Assembly (NCBI RefSeq): GCF_002028455.1
Contig: NZ_MWUM01000006.1
Location: forward strand, 1-64,000
Direction of reading: 5' to 3'
DNA length: 64,000 nucleotides
From: Zoogloea sp. LCSB751
Lineage (GTDB): Bacteria; Pseudomonadota; Gammaproteobacteria; Burkholderiales; Rhodocyclaceae
In this document: in pieces, positions 1-8,652 of the stretch
How positions within the stretch are numbered: position 1 is the stretch's first letter
How the letters are laid out: each line of letters begins with the position of its first letter
Translations under genes and position numbers: made by a program
The notes under the pieces: generated by a model
The model's database searches: none
Told to the model about the DNA's origin: nothing
Seen by the model: only the letters and a program-made list of their open reading frames with translations

Positions 1-72
1 GTCCGCCGCCTGCCCGGCCGGAGGCGTCAGGCCCTCAACGTGTGCGCGTAGGGGCAGGCATCGGACAACCCT

Positions 73-96
73 TAACCGTAGTGGACACTATGGTTA
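73..96. repeat. Near-perfect 24-bp inverted repeat
   Basis: Two 11-base arms, TAACCGTAGTG and CACTATGGTTA, overlap around a short centre and pair except at one mirrored position. The size and symmetry suit a core site for a tyrosine recombinase or an operator, and the element encodes such recombinases. This role is inferred from shape only. Confidence 0.4.
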
Positions 97-292
97 GCGA
101 GCTAAGAGGTCGGGGGAAGATGGGATCGCCGGGGGCTTACGCTGCTTTGGCCGAGTTGCTGACGTTGCGAGGATGGCGCCGCCAGAGCGGAACTGCCTCT
201 CGAACACCGGCTAGATCGAAAACGTGATAGCCCGCTGATGCCCGGCGTGAGCCGAATGCATGACAGGCGAACATCCTTTCTAGCGAGCATTC

Positions 293-313
293 TGCTGAAC
301 TCGCTGTTCAGCA
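293..313. repeat. Perfect 8-bp hairpin (TGCTGAAC/GTTCAGCA)
   Basis: The arms TGCTGAAC and GTTCAGCA are separated by five bases, 210 bases upstream of the Rep start. No T-run follows, so it is not a typical intrinsic terminator. It could be part of a copy-control leader or origin. Function unknown. Confidence 0.35.
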
Positions 314-522
314 TCGTTCGAACACTCAGCAGATCTGAACCAAGCCCGTGCCAAAGGGCCGCGAGCTCCATCCGGTTCAGTCGGTGCCGAAGCGCATGAG
401 ACCGTAAACGCTATACACGGCATCATCCCCTTCAACGCTCCCCTTTGCGATGAGGACAGAGAACGAGAGCAAGACCTGAGGCTATAGCTACATGACGCAA
501 CAGGGGCCATCCGAGATGGCCC

Positions 523-1461
523 GTGACTACCCTGACCGACCTGATTCTTCCAAGACTTCCCCGCCGCCCCTACTGCACCGACAATCCTAGCCAAGGCCTC
601 ATCATCCGCGGCCCGGATGTGGCCACCACAAAGAGCCACCTGCAGCTCAACCCCGCGGCGCTTCGCCACTGGCTCCTGTTCGACATTGATGCGCCCCTTG
701 CCGCACTGACCTGGGAGCGCGTCAACCTACCCCCACCCAACTGGATTGCCGTCAATCCAGAGAACTCCCACGCGCATTGCGGCTACCTGCTCGAAGTGCC
801 GATCATCACCAGCCCTGGGTGCCACGAAAAGCCTTTGCGCTATGCTGCAGCCATCGAAAACGCATACCGCCTCAAGCTGCGGGCCGACCCCGGCTACACC
901 GGCCTGATCTGCAAGAATCCCCTGCATGAGCGCTGGCAAACCTGGTTTATTCACGGCCACGCCTATTCGCTCGACGAACTCGCTGAGTGGGTGTCGCTTG
1001 CAAAGCCCTCACGCGCAATCGAGGAGAACGCCGGACTCGGCCGCAACGTCACGCTCTTCGACACCCTCCGCAGCTGGGCCTACCGCATGGTACTCATATA
1101 CAAGAGCGCCAATGCGACCCAGAACCTCTGGTTCCGGGCGCTACTGCACGAGGCTGAAGGCATCAACAGCCGCTTCCCTACGCCTCTTTCTTTCCCCGAA
1201 GTTCGGACCTTGACGAAGTCCGTCGCAAAATGGACTTGGCGGGTCTTTACTCAACACGCCTTCAGCGAGATACAGCGCGCACGGGCCCAGAAGCGCTGGA
1301 GCGAAGCCGACGCCGATTCGGTTGAGAAAGCGAAGCCGTGGGAGCAGCTCGGTATCTCTCGCCGCACCTATTACTACCGCAAGAAGGCGGGACTGCTGCT
1401 TCCAGACGGTTGCACTGATGCCATATCAGATAACAGCGGGGAACCGGGGATGAAGGCGTAG
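523..1461 (+). CDS. ColE2-type plasmid replication initiator (Rep/replicase family)
   Basis: The 312-residue protein matches the layout of ColE2/ColE3-type Rep proteins, which bind the plasmid origin and lay down the primer for DNA polymerase I. Residues of about 25-160 form the replicase domain (LLFDIDAP, the WIAVNPENSHAHCGYLL stretch, then KNPLHERW). GLGRNVTLFDTLRSWAY at about 173-189 fits the PriCT-1 motif that follows it. A C-terminal helix-turn-helix (WEQLGISRRTYYYRKKAGLL, about 271-290) would contact DNA. The start is GTG. The length is normal for the family. Its presence indicates that the left part of the window is an integrated plasmid, or a plasmid-derived island. Confidence 0.85.
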   Translation: MTTLTDLILPRLPRRPYCTDNPSQGLIIRGPDVATTKSHLQLNPAALRHWLLFDIDAPLAALTWERVNLPPPNWIAVNPENSHAHCGYLLEVPIITSPGCHEKPLRYAAAIENAYRLKLRADPGYTGLICKNPLHERWQTWFIHGHAYSLDELAEWVSLAKPSRAIEENAGLGRNVTLFDTLRSWAYRMVLIYKSANATQNLWFRALLHEAEGINSRFPTPLSFPEVRTLTKSVAKWTWRVFTQHAFSEIQRARAQKRWSEADADSVEKAKPWEQLGISRRTYYYRKKAGLLLPDGCTDAISDNSGEPGMKA

Positions 1462-1711
1462 CGCCGGCATACCGAGTACCAGAGCTAGAAGGCGGGTCGC
1501 GCAGACTGCCTTCAATGAGTTCGGTGCGCTCATCTTCATTCAGGTGTTCAAGCCACACCGGCTCCTTACTGGCCCATAGGGCAGAGGCCGCGGTTCGAGC
1601 CGGGAGCAGGTTGGTCGTGCGCACTTCGCCCCCTGCATGAATCTAGCCGCGTCGCGCAAGGTAATGCTCAGCAACGATAGGGGCCTCGCAGAGGAACAGG
1701 CCTCCCACCAC

Positions 1712-2842
1712 TCACAGCTGTCGCCCCTTGCAGGTGATGAAATCGAACGAGTACGTATGTTCGACCGGATTACGACTGCATTCACCAACGAGCCTACCGC
1801 GATGCTGGCGCCGCCCCTTCTCGATCGTGACCTCTCCGTCGCAGATTGGACACCGAGCGGTGAAGCGCACCATACGGAGCAATCTATCTTCACCCTCACG
1901 GCGAAGTACGAGGACATGGCCCAGAGGGAGTGTGGCTTCGAGTATCGTCGGAGCGCGGACGATTCGATCATTGATCAGCACGTAGAAGGGGTGGCAAGCC
2001 CATGCCACCATCCCTGCGACGAAGCCAGCAAGAACCGTCCATTGGAAGAGGGCTCGGGGCGCCTCGTTTGACATCCACAGCACCAGCAGGAACCAAGCAA
2101 TAAGCCCACCTACGGCGAGTGAGCCAACGATCGGCATCAGAACAATCACGGCCCGCCAGCCTGGCAGCGAAAGCTTCAGTGGACACTTGAGGCCAGGGAT
2201 GGGATAGACCTCCATTTCCTCCTGGTAAATGATCTCCAACGGTGAGTTATCCGATCGGCTGGTCTGAGCGGTTAGTACGGGTTGAGACACAGCCGCCCTT
2301 GTCGCGGGAAGCTCAATCGGTCGGATTGTGAGACCGTAGCCCATCGCGTTTGTCGTGCCCAAGCGGGCCGGAGCTCTGAGTACGACCTGCCCCGCTACCC
2401 TACTCTTGATTGCCCGGCCAAGAAGGTGCCCGTCCAAGCGGCTGAGATCGTTCTCCAACGCCTTCCATGCGTTTGAAAACTTCTTCCGCGCTGAATCAGA
2501 ATCCTCCGACCACCACTGTGCTTCCGGAGCACCAACGATCGCCGCAATTTCCTCGCGGATCCGCTCAGCGGTGAAGAGCGGCGTGGGGTCTCCATCTGCG
2601 GCCCGTCTCGCCGTAAGGCCACATAACGCCTGCAGCAGCACGAGCCAGTCCCCCTTCCAGCCGCTCTCGCGGCTGCTCGCAGCGGCTTCTGCTCCTACTT
2701 CGGCCGCGCGGGAGAGGAGCATGGCGTGATCGAAAATCGATTTCGATTCATCAGCTTCCGCATCCTTTCCAAACTCTTCCCGCGGTCCTCCCTCGTTTTG
2801 TTGGGGTTCGGCGTCGAGCATGGGTGCGTCTTTGGCACTCAT
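1712..2842 (-). CDS. Unknown membrane protein with C-terminal zinc-ribbon-like domain
   Basis: I do not recognise this 376-residue protein. The N-terminal 220 residues are soluble and partly acidic. Two hydrophobic segments follow, at about 228-254 and 263-289. The C-terminal tail carries CPIC at about 329-332 and further cysteines near 353 and 372, as in a small zinc-binding ribbon. It is transcribed away from the CoiA-like nuclease with only 11 bases between the two start codons, so each promoter must lie inside the other gene and the two are probably co-regulated. A TTG start at 2854 is an alternative; I chose the ATG at 2842. Confidence 0.6.
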   Translation of the reverse strand: MSAKDAPMLDAEPQQNEGGPREEFGKDAEADESKSIFDHAMLLSRAAEVGAEAAASSRESGWKGDWLVLLQALCGLTARRAADGDPTPLFTAERIREEIAAIVGAPEAQWWSEDSDSARKKFSNAWKALENDLSRLDGHLLGRAIKSRVAGQVVLRAPARLGTTNAMGYGLTIRPIELPATRAAVSQPVLTAQTSRSDNSPLEIIYQEEMEVYPIPGLKCPLKLSLPGWRAVIVLMPIVGSLAVGGLIAWFLLVLWMSNEAPRALFQWTVLAGFVAGMVAWACHPFYVLINDRIVRAPTILEATLPLGHVLVLRREGEDRLLRMVRFTARCPICDGEVTIEKGRRQHRGRLVGECSRNPVEHTYSFDFITCKGRQL

Positions 2843-2853
2843 GGAGCATTCCA

Positions 2854-3981
2854 ATGAAAAATGACGAAGGTCTTGATTTTGCCCTATCTCACAAGACAGG
2901 CCGCATAGTCGATATCAGGATGGTAGAGCGAGGACTGGCGTGCGGGTGTGTGTGTCCGAACTGCGGCGCTGAGCTGCTGGCGCGGAAAGGGCGGAAAAAC
3001 CGCCACCACTTTGCTCATCACGTTGCCGGTCGAACGCATCCGACTTGCGAGGGAGGGCGTGAGAGCACGTTGCACCGAGCTGCCAGGCAGATCATTGCAG
3101 GCTGGCGGTCGATTGAACTTCCCGCGTTGCTCGTTAAGGAAGGCGGGCGACAAGCTGCATTGCCAGGTCGGGTCCTATCCGTTGGTCGTTCAGAACTGCC
3201 TGACGACCCTGGCGAGCGGTCACTTTGGTCGAATGTGAACATCCGGCCTGATGTAGTGCTGCATGGTAAGGACGAGCAGATTTGGTGCGAAGTCAAGGTC
3301 GCGCACGCGGTAGATGATTCAAAGCGCGCCCAACTTCAATGCTACAGGGTGTCCACGCTTGAGTTCGATCTGTCACAGATGTACCGCAATGGGGGCTGGA
3401 ATCTAACGACACTGGATCTCGCGCTTCGCACCGATATGAGCATCAGGGAATGGGTGTTTCATGTGAGTGAAGCGCAGTTGCGGCGTAGGCTTCAGGAGGA
3501 GGTTCGAGAAGCCGATGCACTGCAGCGTACAAAGCTCGCTGAAAGCCAGCGCCACTTGAGAAACGACGCTAACGCCCAACTCAGAATCGTCGCTGGTGAA
3601 GGTGACGTGGGGCCGGTGGAAATGATGTTCCACCCTGCATTCGGACTCATCCCCAAAGATCCTGTGAAGCGCCTAGCGGTGCTGTCTCGTGCTTACCCCG
3701 AGCCCAAGATTTTCCACCTCAACCGGGCAATCGCCTTCCTGCGCCATCACCCCCACGGTGACCGATCTTGTCTTGTGACCTTTGGCGGTCTGGGCCCTGC
3801 TTCTCGCACCAGTGAGTACGACGCAGCGTTGTCGGAGTTCGCTCGAGCGGCTGGACTCAATTGCGTGTACTTCGGCATCGCGGAATCTCGCCTGCTGCGG
3901 GGCGAACACTGCTACGAACGACTTGATCAGTTCCTGACAGAGCTTCAGGCGCGTGACAGCGAGATACCGAACTGCCGCTGA
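2854..3981 (+). CDS. CoiA-like predicted nuclease
   Basis: The 375-residue protein resembles the competence protein CoiA family. It has an N-terminal zinc finger (CPNC at 34-37 with HHFAHH at 51-56) followed by a restriction-endonuclease-like core. A PD-(D/E)xK signature is visible as RPDVVL (D133) and IWCEVKV (E146, K148). The C-terminal 200 residues are not recognisable. CoiA homologues act in DNA uptake and recombination, but nuclease domains of this type are also common in mobile-element defence. The ATG at 2854 was chosen because GGAG lies seven bases before it. Intact nuclease motifs suggest activity; the target is unknown. Confidence 0.65.
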   Translation: MKNDEGLDFALSHKTGRIVDIRMVERGLACGCVCPNCGAELLARKGRKNRHHFAHHVAGRTHPTCEGGRESTLHRAARQIIAGWRSIELPALLVKEGGRQAALPGRVLSVGRSELPDDPGERSLWSNVNIRPDVVLHGKDEQIWCEVKVAHAVDDSKRAQLQCYRVSTLEFDLSQMYRNGGWNLTTLDLALRTDMSIREWVFHVSEAQLRRRLQEEVREADALQRTKLAESQRHLRNDANAQLRIVAGEGDVGPVEMMFHPAFGLIPKDPVKRLAVLSRAYPEPKIFHLNRAIAFLRHHPHGDRSCLVTFGGLGPASRTSEYDAALSEFARAAGLNCVYFGIAESRLLRGEHCYERLDQFLTELQARDSEIPNCR

Positions 3982-4102
3982 ACACCAAAGCGACTACAGC
4001 ACACTCACCGATCTGGGCCGTGTTGGAGCGCCTGCTAGCGGCCCCAGTTCCCATACTCCTGGCTCCGCCACGCCATCGGTACGGCGCGTACTCGACAACC
4101 GC

Positions 4103-4146
4103 GGCGGAGACTGGCTTGCCCGGACAGCCAGTCTCCGCCAAATTTT
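4103..4146 (+). terminator. Strong intrinsic terminator
   Basis: A perfect 14-bp stem (GGCGGAGACTGGCT with its complement) encloses a nine-base loop and is followed by AAATTTTCTT. It lies between the CoiA-like gene and the large recombinase and should end transcription of the former. Confidence 0.75.
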
Positions 4147-4254
4147 CTTGGCTCGTAGCAGGCTCATCCCCCCATCGCGCGCTATACGCCCTTACAACCC
4201 TGGCCCGCGATAACGCTACTCAGCCCTCCTGCCTGTCACGCAGAGGGGTGAAAA

Positions 4255-6234
4255 ATGAAAGGAAATTACATTGGATTCAGCAACTTGGAAAACACGCGTT
4301 ATTCCGTCGTTACTGGCGATAACGTCATCGAGGTCACACAGTTCAGCAGCGTGTTTGCGGGCTCCAACCCACCAGAGCTCCTCATGGCATTTCCTTACCT
4401 CGACCTCATCAACAAACTGAAGCAGAACTTCTCGATCGACGACAGCCCGACTGCCTCGGCAGTCCAGCAGTACCGCAATTACCTGAGCACCTTGAATGGC
4501 TACCTGGCGTTCTGCGGAAAAACCATCGAGTCGAACGTCGGCACGGAACTGGCCGGAAACTTCGACGCCAAGGTCCGGGACTATCTCGAGAGCATCACCG
4601 TGGCGCCTCGGACATGTCGCGATCGCAGGCTGCACCTCCAAGCAATTCAGAAGCTTTATCAGGCCTCGCTGACCGCTCGCCACACACCGCCGCCCGGCAA
4701 GCAGTGCGGCCTGGGTGCTAGGCTCCGGCTGCTTATCGCCGAAACGGGGGTGCCGCCCAAGACCTTGGCAAAGCAGACGGGGGTAGACCCAACCACCCTG
4801 TGGCGCTGGCTGAGAGGCGCCACGCCGCGCGCCGATACGCTGCCCGCGTTGCGACGCCTCGAAGTAAGGCTCGGCCTTGCCCGCGACGCCCTCGTGAGCC
4901 TTATCGAGAAACCTGCGGATGAGAAGGCGGCAGCGGTAGCGATACCTGCTTATCGCCTGCGGATGGCAGAGCGAACACAGCACAACCTGCCGCTTCCCGA
5001 ATCCGCCTTAGGTGCCTCCTTTCTGCAGGAATGGCGTGCCCTCTTCGACTACAAGATCAGTGATTTCCCCACCCTCGAGCGTCAAGCGCGCGGCCATTGG
5101 CGCCTCATCCCGAGGGGCGTTTCTTCGACCCTCAGCCCCTTGGCCCAACGCGGAACGATGGTTTGTCCCACCGCCAACATCTTCATTGAGCGCATGCGGA
5201 CCTTTCTCGGGGTACTGACCAACTTGCCGCCAGAGAAGGGAGGTATCGCCTGGTATGAACCCCCGCCGCAAACCCTGGCCTGGTGCGCCCACCCTCAGGC
5301 GCTCGAATGCTTCATGCAGTGGATGACTAGCCAGTCAAACGGGATTCGACACAACGGGCAGAAGGTCTTCGCCCGCGCAGTCTCCAGCCTGCTCCGCCCC
5401 CAGACCGGGTTCTTGTGGCAGCAGGCCGCCGCCTACCGGGTACGATTACCAGAGGGATTTCGGCCCGTAAGTGACGATGCCTGGCAGGAAATGTGTGCGA
5501 AGAGCCATAAATTCCTGCGCGACTACATTCGCAGTGCAACCAGTGTCAGTCGCAACCCCGAAGAACCCATTGCGCACCTTCTAAACTCGCCTAATCCACT
5601 CAAGCCGATTCGGGACGCGATCGTTCGCATCGACACGGATGCCGCCAACTCTCCCCCCGGAAGCATCAGCGAAGCCAGACATAAGCGAAACGCCCTTGTC
5701 CTTGCACTCTTGCTGTCCAACCCGATGCGGGTGCGAACCCTTGCCTCACTCACCTGGATGCCAAACGGCCACGGCACGGTCCGCGGAAGTCCGACAGAAG
5801 GTTGGCGTATCCAACTGCAGCCGGTGCACCTGAAGACCGGCAACAGCAAGCAGTCCCGGGGATATTCGGTCAAAGTTGCGGACTGGGTCAAACCCATGAT
5901 GGACGAGTACATCGAGGAGTACCGGGAGACTTTGCTGGCAGGTAAGGCCAGCACTTACCTGCTGGTCGGTGACGAGGACGGCGAAATGTGGGAGGGACTG
6001 AGCAAAACGGTGCGGCATCTGACGCGACGCTACATTCCTGGCTCGCCTGGCTTCGGTCCGCATGCCATGCGCCACCTCGTCGCCACGGACTGGCTTCGCA
6101 AACACCCCGGAGACTTCCTCACGGTGGCCGAACTGCTGAACGACAACTTGACGACCGTGCTGGAGAACTACGCCCATCTACGCCGAGACGACTCGTTCTC
6201 ACGTTACGAGGCTTATCTCGACTCACTGAAATGA
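4255..6234 (+). CDS. Large tyrosine recombinase with internal helix-turn-helix
   Basis: This 659-residue protein ends in a tyrosine recombinase catalytic domain. The first arginine is in NPMRVRTLASLTW (around residue 495), a lysine region is HLKTGNSKQ, HAMRH at 603-607 supplies histidine and arginine, and NYAHL supplies tyrosine 639. About 150 residues of SAM-like N-terminal domain precede an unusual insert at 151-215, which reads as a Cro/XRE-type helix-turn-helix (LRLLIAETGVPPKTLAKQTG, then DPTTLWRWLRG). The family is normally 300-400 residues, so this is twice the usual size. A ribosome site (GAGGGG) precedes the ATG. It may integrate the region-1 element, resolve its multimers, or regulate itself through the extra domain. 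Confidence 0.75.
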   Translation: MKGNYIGFSNLENTRYSVVTGDNVIEVTQFSSVFAGSNPPELLMAFPYLDLINKLKQNFSIDDSPTASAVQQYRNYLSTLNGYLAFCGKTIESNVGTELAGNFDAKVRDYLESITVAPRTCRDRRLHLQAIQKLYQASLTARHTPPPGKQCGLGARLRLLIAETGVPPKTLAKQTGVDPTTLWRWLRGATPRADTLPALRRLEVRLGLARDALVSLIEKPADEKAAAVAIPAYRLRMAERTQHNLPLPESALGASFLQEWRALFDYKISDFPTLERQARGHWRLIPRGVSSTLSPLAQRGTMVCPTANIFIERMRTFLGVLTNLPPEKGGIAWYEPPPQTLAWCAHPQALECFMQWMTSQSNGIRHNGQKVFARAVSSLLRPQTGFLWQQAAAYRVRLPEGFRPVSDDAWQEMCAKSHKFLRDYIRSATSVSRNPEEPIAHLLNSPNPLKPIRDAIVRIDTDAANSPPGSISEARHKRNALVLALLLSNPMRVRTLASLTWMPNGHGTVRGSPTEGWRIQLQPVHLKTGNSKQSRGYSVKVADWVKPMMDEYIEEYRETLLAGKASTYLLVGDEDGEMWEGLSKTVRHLTRRYIPGSPGFGPHAMRHLVATDWLRKHPGDFLTVAELLNDNLTTVLENYAHLRRDDSFSRYEAYLDSLK

Positions 6235-6488
6235 GCCTGTCCAGTCCTGCGCCTGAACGCAGCAGCACTGCGTAGCCCGCGTTATGGGGTGACCCTACGT
6301 GCTCGGTGGCGATGGGCGCGCGCAGCCGAGACTCACAACTCGCCACGAAATGCAGCCTGGAGAACACGACTGAGTCCTCCAGACTGCATTCCGCACGAAC
6401 CCGACATCCCGCGCGCTAGAATCGAACAATTTTCAGACAAAAATCTATCTAACAATACAAAATACAGACACATCATCAGGGCTCTCAC

Positions 6489-7991
6489 GTGGCAATCAAG
6501 CAGAAAACCGACATCTCGCTGCCAGAGATCCTGCTCACCGGTAAAGGCAACCCCACGGCGGACCGTCAGGTTCTTCGGCTTCTCGCCGGGGGGCAACTGC
6601 GGAAGCTGTACCAGGGGATCTACACCAGCAATCTGACCAGCCCCCCGGAAACGATCGTGCTGCGCCACTGGGCGAAGATTGCGAGCCACCTTTTGCCCGG
6701 CGGCGTCCTCAGCTATCGGAGCGGGTATGACGCGAAGCCGGTTGAGGGGCGCCTTTACGTGACGCGTGGCAATCGACCGCGAACCCTGGAGCTGCCCGGC
6801 CTCGCCATCAAGATCATTCCAGGACAAGGCGCGGTGGAAGGCGATACGCCCTACAAGCGCCTCTTCCTCGCCAGCCAACCTCGCTGGTTGCTGGAAAACT
6901 TGGCGACGGGCCGTGGTGTGAGCGAGCGCGTGCTTCCCCAGGACGTGCTCGAGGCGGAGCTCGACAAGATGCTCTCGATCCGCGGGGAGGATCGGTTCAA
7001 TCAACTCCGGGATGCCTGTCGCATGCTGGCTGACACCCTGGGTCGGGAAAAAGAGTTCAAGCGACTGGACGCAATCATGGGCGCCCTGCTTAGAACCGAC
7101 GAGAGCAAGAAACGATATGGCAAGCAGGTGCTGGCACGTGCCGCCGGCCGCTCCCATGACCAGGACCGCCTCGCCCTGTTCGACACGCTGTTCAGCCGAC
7201 TGCGCTCGGAGGCCTTGCCGGAAGTGGCCGCCACGGCGGAAGCTGGCATCGCGCGCGAGAACTTCGCCTTCTTCGAAGCCTACTTCTCGAACTACATCGA
7301 AGGCACCACGTTTCTGGTCAGCGAAGCCGAAGAGATCGTATTCGAAGGCCGCCTCATCCCGAACCGGCTGGCAGACGCCCACGACCTTCTGGGGACCTTC
7401 CAGAGCGCGATGCATCAGCCATGGCGCGATCAGCCCGCGAACACGGCGGACGATTTCCTGCACTGGCTCAAGAGTGTCAATGCGCTGGTCATGCAGTCCC
7501 GACCGGACAAGCACCCAGGAGAGTGGAAAAGCCACAACAACCAGGCCGGAGCAACGCCATTCGTGGCCCCTGAGCTCGTGCAGGGCACGCTGCGGGAGGG
7601 GTTCGAGCGGATTCAGGCGTTGGAAGACCCGCTCGCCCGTGCCCTGATGACCATGTTCGTCGTCTCCGAGGTTCATCCCTTCCTGGACGGGAATGGGAGA
7701 ACGGCGCGCTTGGCCATGAACTGTGTCCTGAGCGCTGCAGGCCGGTCCCGCATTATCGTACCGACGGTTTCTCGCGAGGATTACCTGCTACCGCTGAAGC
7801 GCCTGTCGGGCCACGCAGACGCCACGCCTTACCTCCGCGCGATGCTCCGCCTCCATGACTGGACGGCAGCGTTCGACTACACCCAACCACGACACCTGCT
7901 CTACGAAGCGTTAAAGCGGAGCAATGCCTTCGAGACGGACTTACGAAACTTCCGGTTGGTGTTTCCAGAGCCCCGCGCAAGGACCGCATGA
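6489..7991 (+). CDS. Fic-domain AMP-transferase with AbiEi-like N-terminus
   Basis: The Fic core is clear: HPFLDGNGRTAR at 396-407 is the complete active-site motif. Upstream, SNYIEG at 267-272 matches the (S/T)xxxE(G/N) inhibitory helix, placing it among class II Fic proteins that carry their own inhibitor. The first 100 residues (DRQVLRLLAGGQLRKLYQGI, then LSYRSGYDAKP) resemble the winged-helix AbiEi antitoxin domain, a DNA-binding module usually found in separate proteins. The 500-residue protein would therefore combine DNA binding with transfer of AMP to a target protein. GTG start; AT-rich promoter-like DNA lies upstream. Its place on a mobile element suggests a toxin or defence role; the substrate is unknown. 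Confidence 0.8.
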   Translation: MAIKQKTDISLPEILLTGKGNPTADRQVLRLLAGGQLRKLYQGIYTSNLTSPPETIVLRHWAKIASHLLPGGVLSYRSGYDAKPVEGRLYVTRGNRPRTLELPGLAIKIIPGQGAVEGDTPYKRLFLASQPRWLLENLATGRGVSERVLPQDVLEAELDKMLSIRGEDRFNQLRDACRMLADTLGREKEFKRLDAIMGALLRTDESKKRYGKQVLARAAGRSHDQDRLALFDTLFSRLRSEALPEVAATAEAGIARENFAFFEAYFSNYIEGTTFLVSEAEEIVFEGRLIPNRLADAHDLLGTFQSAMHQPWRDQPANTADDFLHWLKSVNALVMQSRPDKHPGEWKSHNNQAGATPFVAPELVQGTLREGFERIQALEDPLARALMTMFVVSEVHPFLDGNGRTARLAMNCVLSAAGRSRIIVPTVSREDYLLPLKRLSGHADATPYLRAMLRLHDWTAAFDYTQPRHLLYEALKRSNAFETDLRNFRLVFPEPRARTA

Positions 7992-8059
7992 ATCGATGGT
8001 CGAGCGCCTTCTTGGCCGAGGGGCAGACTGACGGGTTCGCTTGCGCAGCCAGTCATGGA

Positions 8060-8101
8060 AGAAGCCCGGGAAGGCATAGGCTCTCCCGGGCTTCTCTTTT
8101 T
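8060..8101 (+). terminator. Intrinsic terminator after the Fic gene
   Basis: A 12-bp perfect stem (AGAAGCCCGGGA with its complement) and a 12-base loop are followed by CTTTTTT. It separates the rightward Fic gene from the leftward toxin-antitoxin operon. Confidence 0.8.
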
Positions 8102-8108
8102 TCCTGCG

Positions 8109-8414
8109 CTAGAGCCTTACGTCAGCGTTCCGTTGGGCTGCGTCCGCCCCCGCCTTGAACACCGCATTGCGATCCCGCTTGCCGTCCACGATGACCACAA
8201 CCAGTTGCTGGCCCCGCACCTCATAGACCAGTCGGTGCCCACCCCTGCGGAGCGCTATTTCATAGCGATCCGGATGCCCCTTGAGCTTGGCTGCCGGCTC
8301 GGGCGGCTTTTTCAGACGCTCGGCCAGCAGCGTCTTGAACCGCGCCCGGACGCTGTCGTCGAGTTCTCGCCACTCGGCCAGGGCCTCATCGATGAAGCCA
8401 AGCTTATAGTTCAT
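8109..8414 (-). CDS. RelE/ParE-family toxin
   Basis: The 101-residue basic protein has the RelE fold pattern: a helical start (FIDEALAEWRELDDSVRARF), a central KLKGHPDRYEIALRRGGHRLVYEV strand pair and a VIVDGKRDRNAVF end. RelE members cut mRNA on the ribosome; ParE members poison gyrase. The start was placed at the ATG that overlaps the antitoxin stop (GATGAACTATAA), since the longer frame begins inside the antitoxin gene. The two proteins are thus translationally coupled, antitoxin first. Confidence 0.8.
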   Translation of the reverse strand: MNYKLGFIDEALAEWRELDDSVRARFKTLLAERLKKPPEPAAKLKGHPDRYEIALRRGGHRLVYEVRGQQLVVVIVDGKRDRNAVFKAGADAAQRNADVRL

Positions 8415-8652
8415 CGAGCGCCCCCCGGATGACGCGCTTGCCCGCGCGGGTGTCGGCAAGGACATTGAGCTCCAGATCCTTGAGGCGCTCCATCAGCGCC
8501 GCGTAGGCCTTTGCGGGAACGCAGTAGAACACCGGCGCGCTGCGATTCAGAATTGCAACGGGCATGCCCTCCCCCGCTGCAACAGTACCCATGGGGTTCC
8601 GCTTCAGTTCGGAAACGGTCGCGGTAGTTTCCGCCAGAATCAGGTGTGCCAT
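8404..8652 (-). CDS. Phd/RelB-type antitoxin
   Basis: An 82-residue protein in the Phd/YefM/RelB style. The N-terminal part (TATVSELKRNPMGTVAAGEG, then VAILNRSAPVFYCVP) matches the DNA-binding and dimerisation half of Phd antitoxins, and the C-terminal tail would bind the toxin. It precedes and overlaps the RelE-like gene. The complex should repress its own operon. Confidence 0.8.
   Translation of the reverse strand: MAHLILAETTATVSELKRNPMGTVAAGEGMPVAILNRSAPVFYCVPAKAYAALMERLKDLELNVLADTRAGKRVIRGALDEL

Larger units (their letters stand above)
1..522. other. Leader region before the Rep gene, no convincing gene
   Basis: No reading frame here has a recognisable protein pattern; the short frames look like chance openings. 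The stretch contains two inverted repeats, listed separately, directly upstream of a ColE2-type replication gene. An origin, copy-control RNA or recombination site would be expected near such a gene, but none can be assigned by eye. Confidence 0.5.

Noticed and set aside
280..669. 129-codon leftward frame overlapping the Rep start
   Set aside because: Half of it is antisense to the clear Rep domain, and the remainder has no protein pattern.
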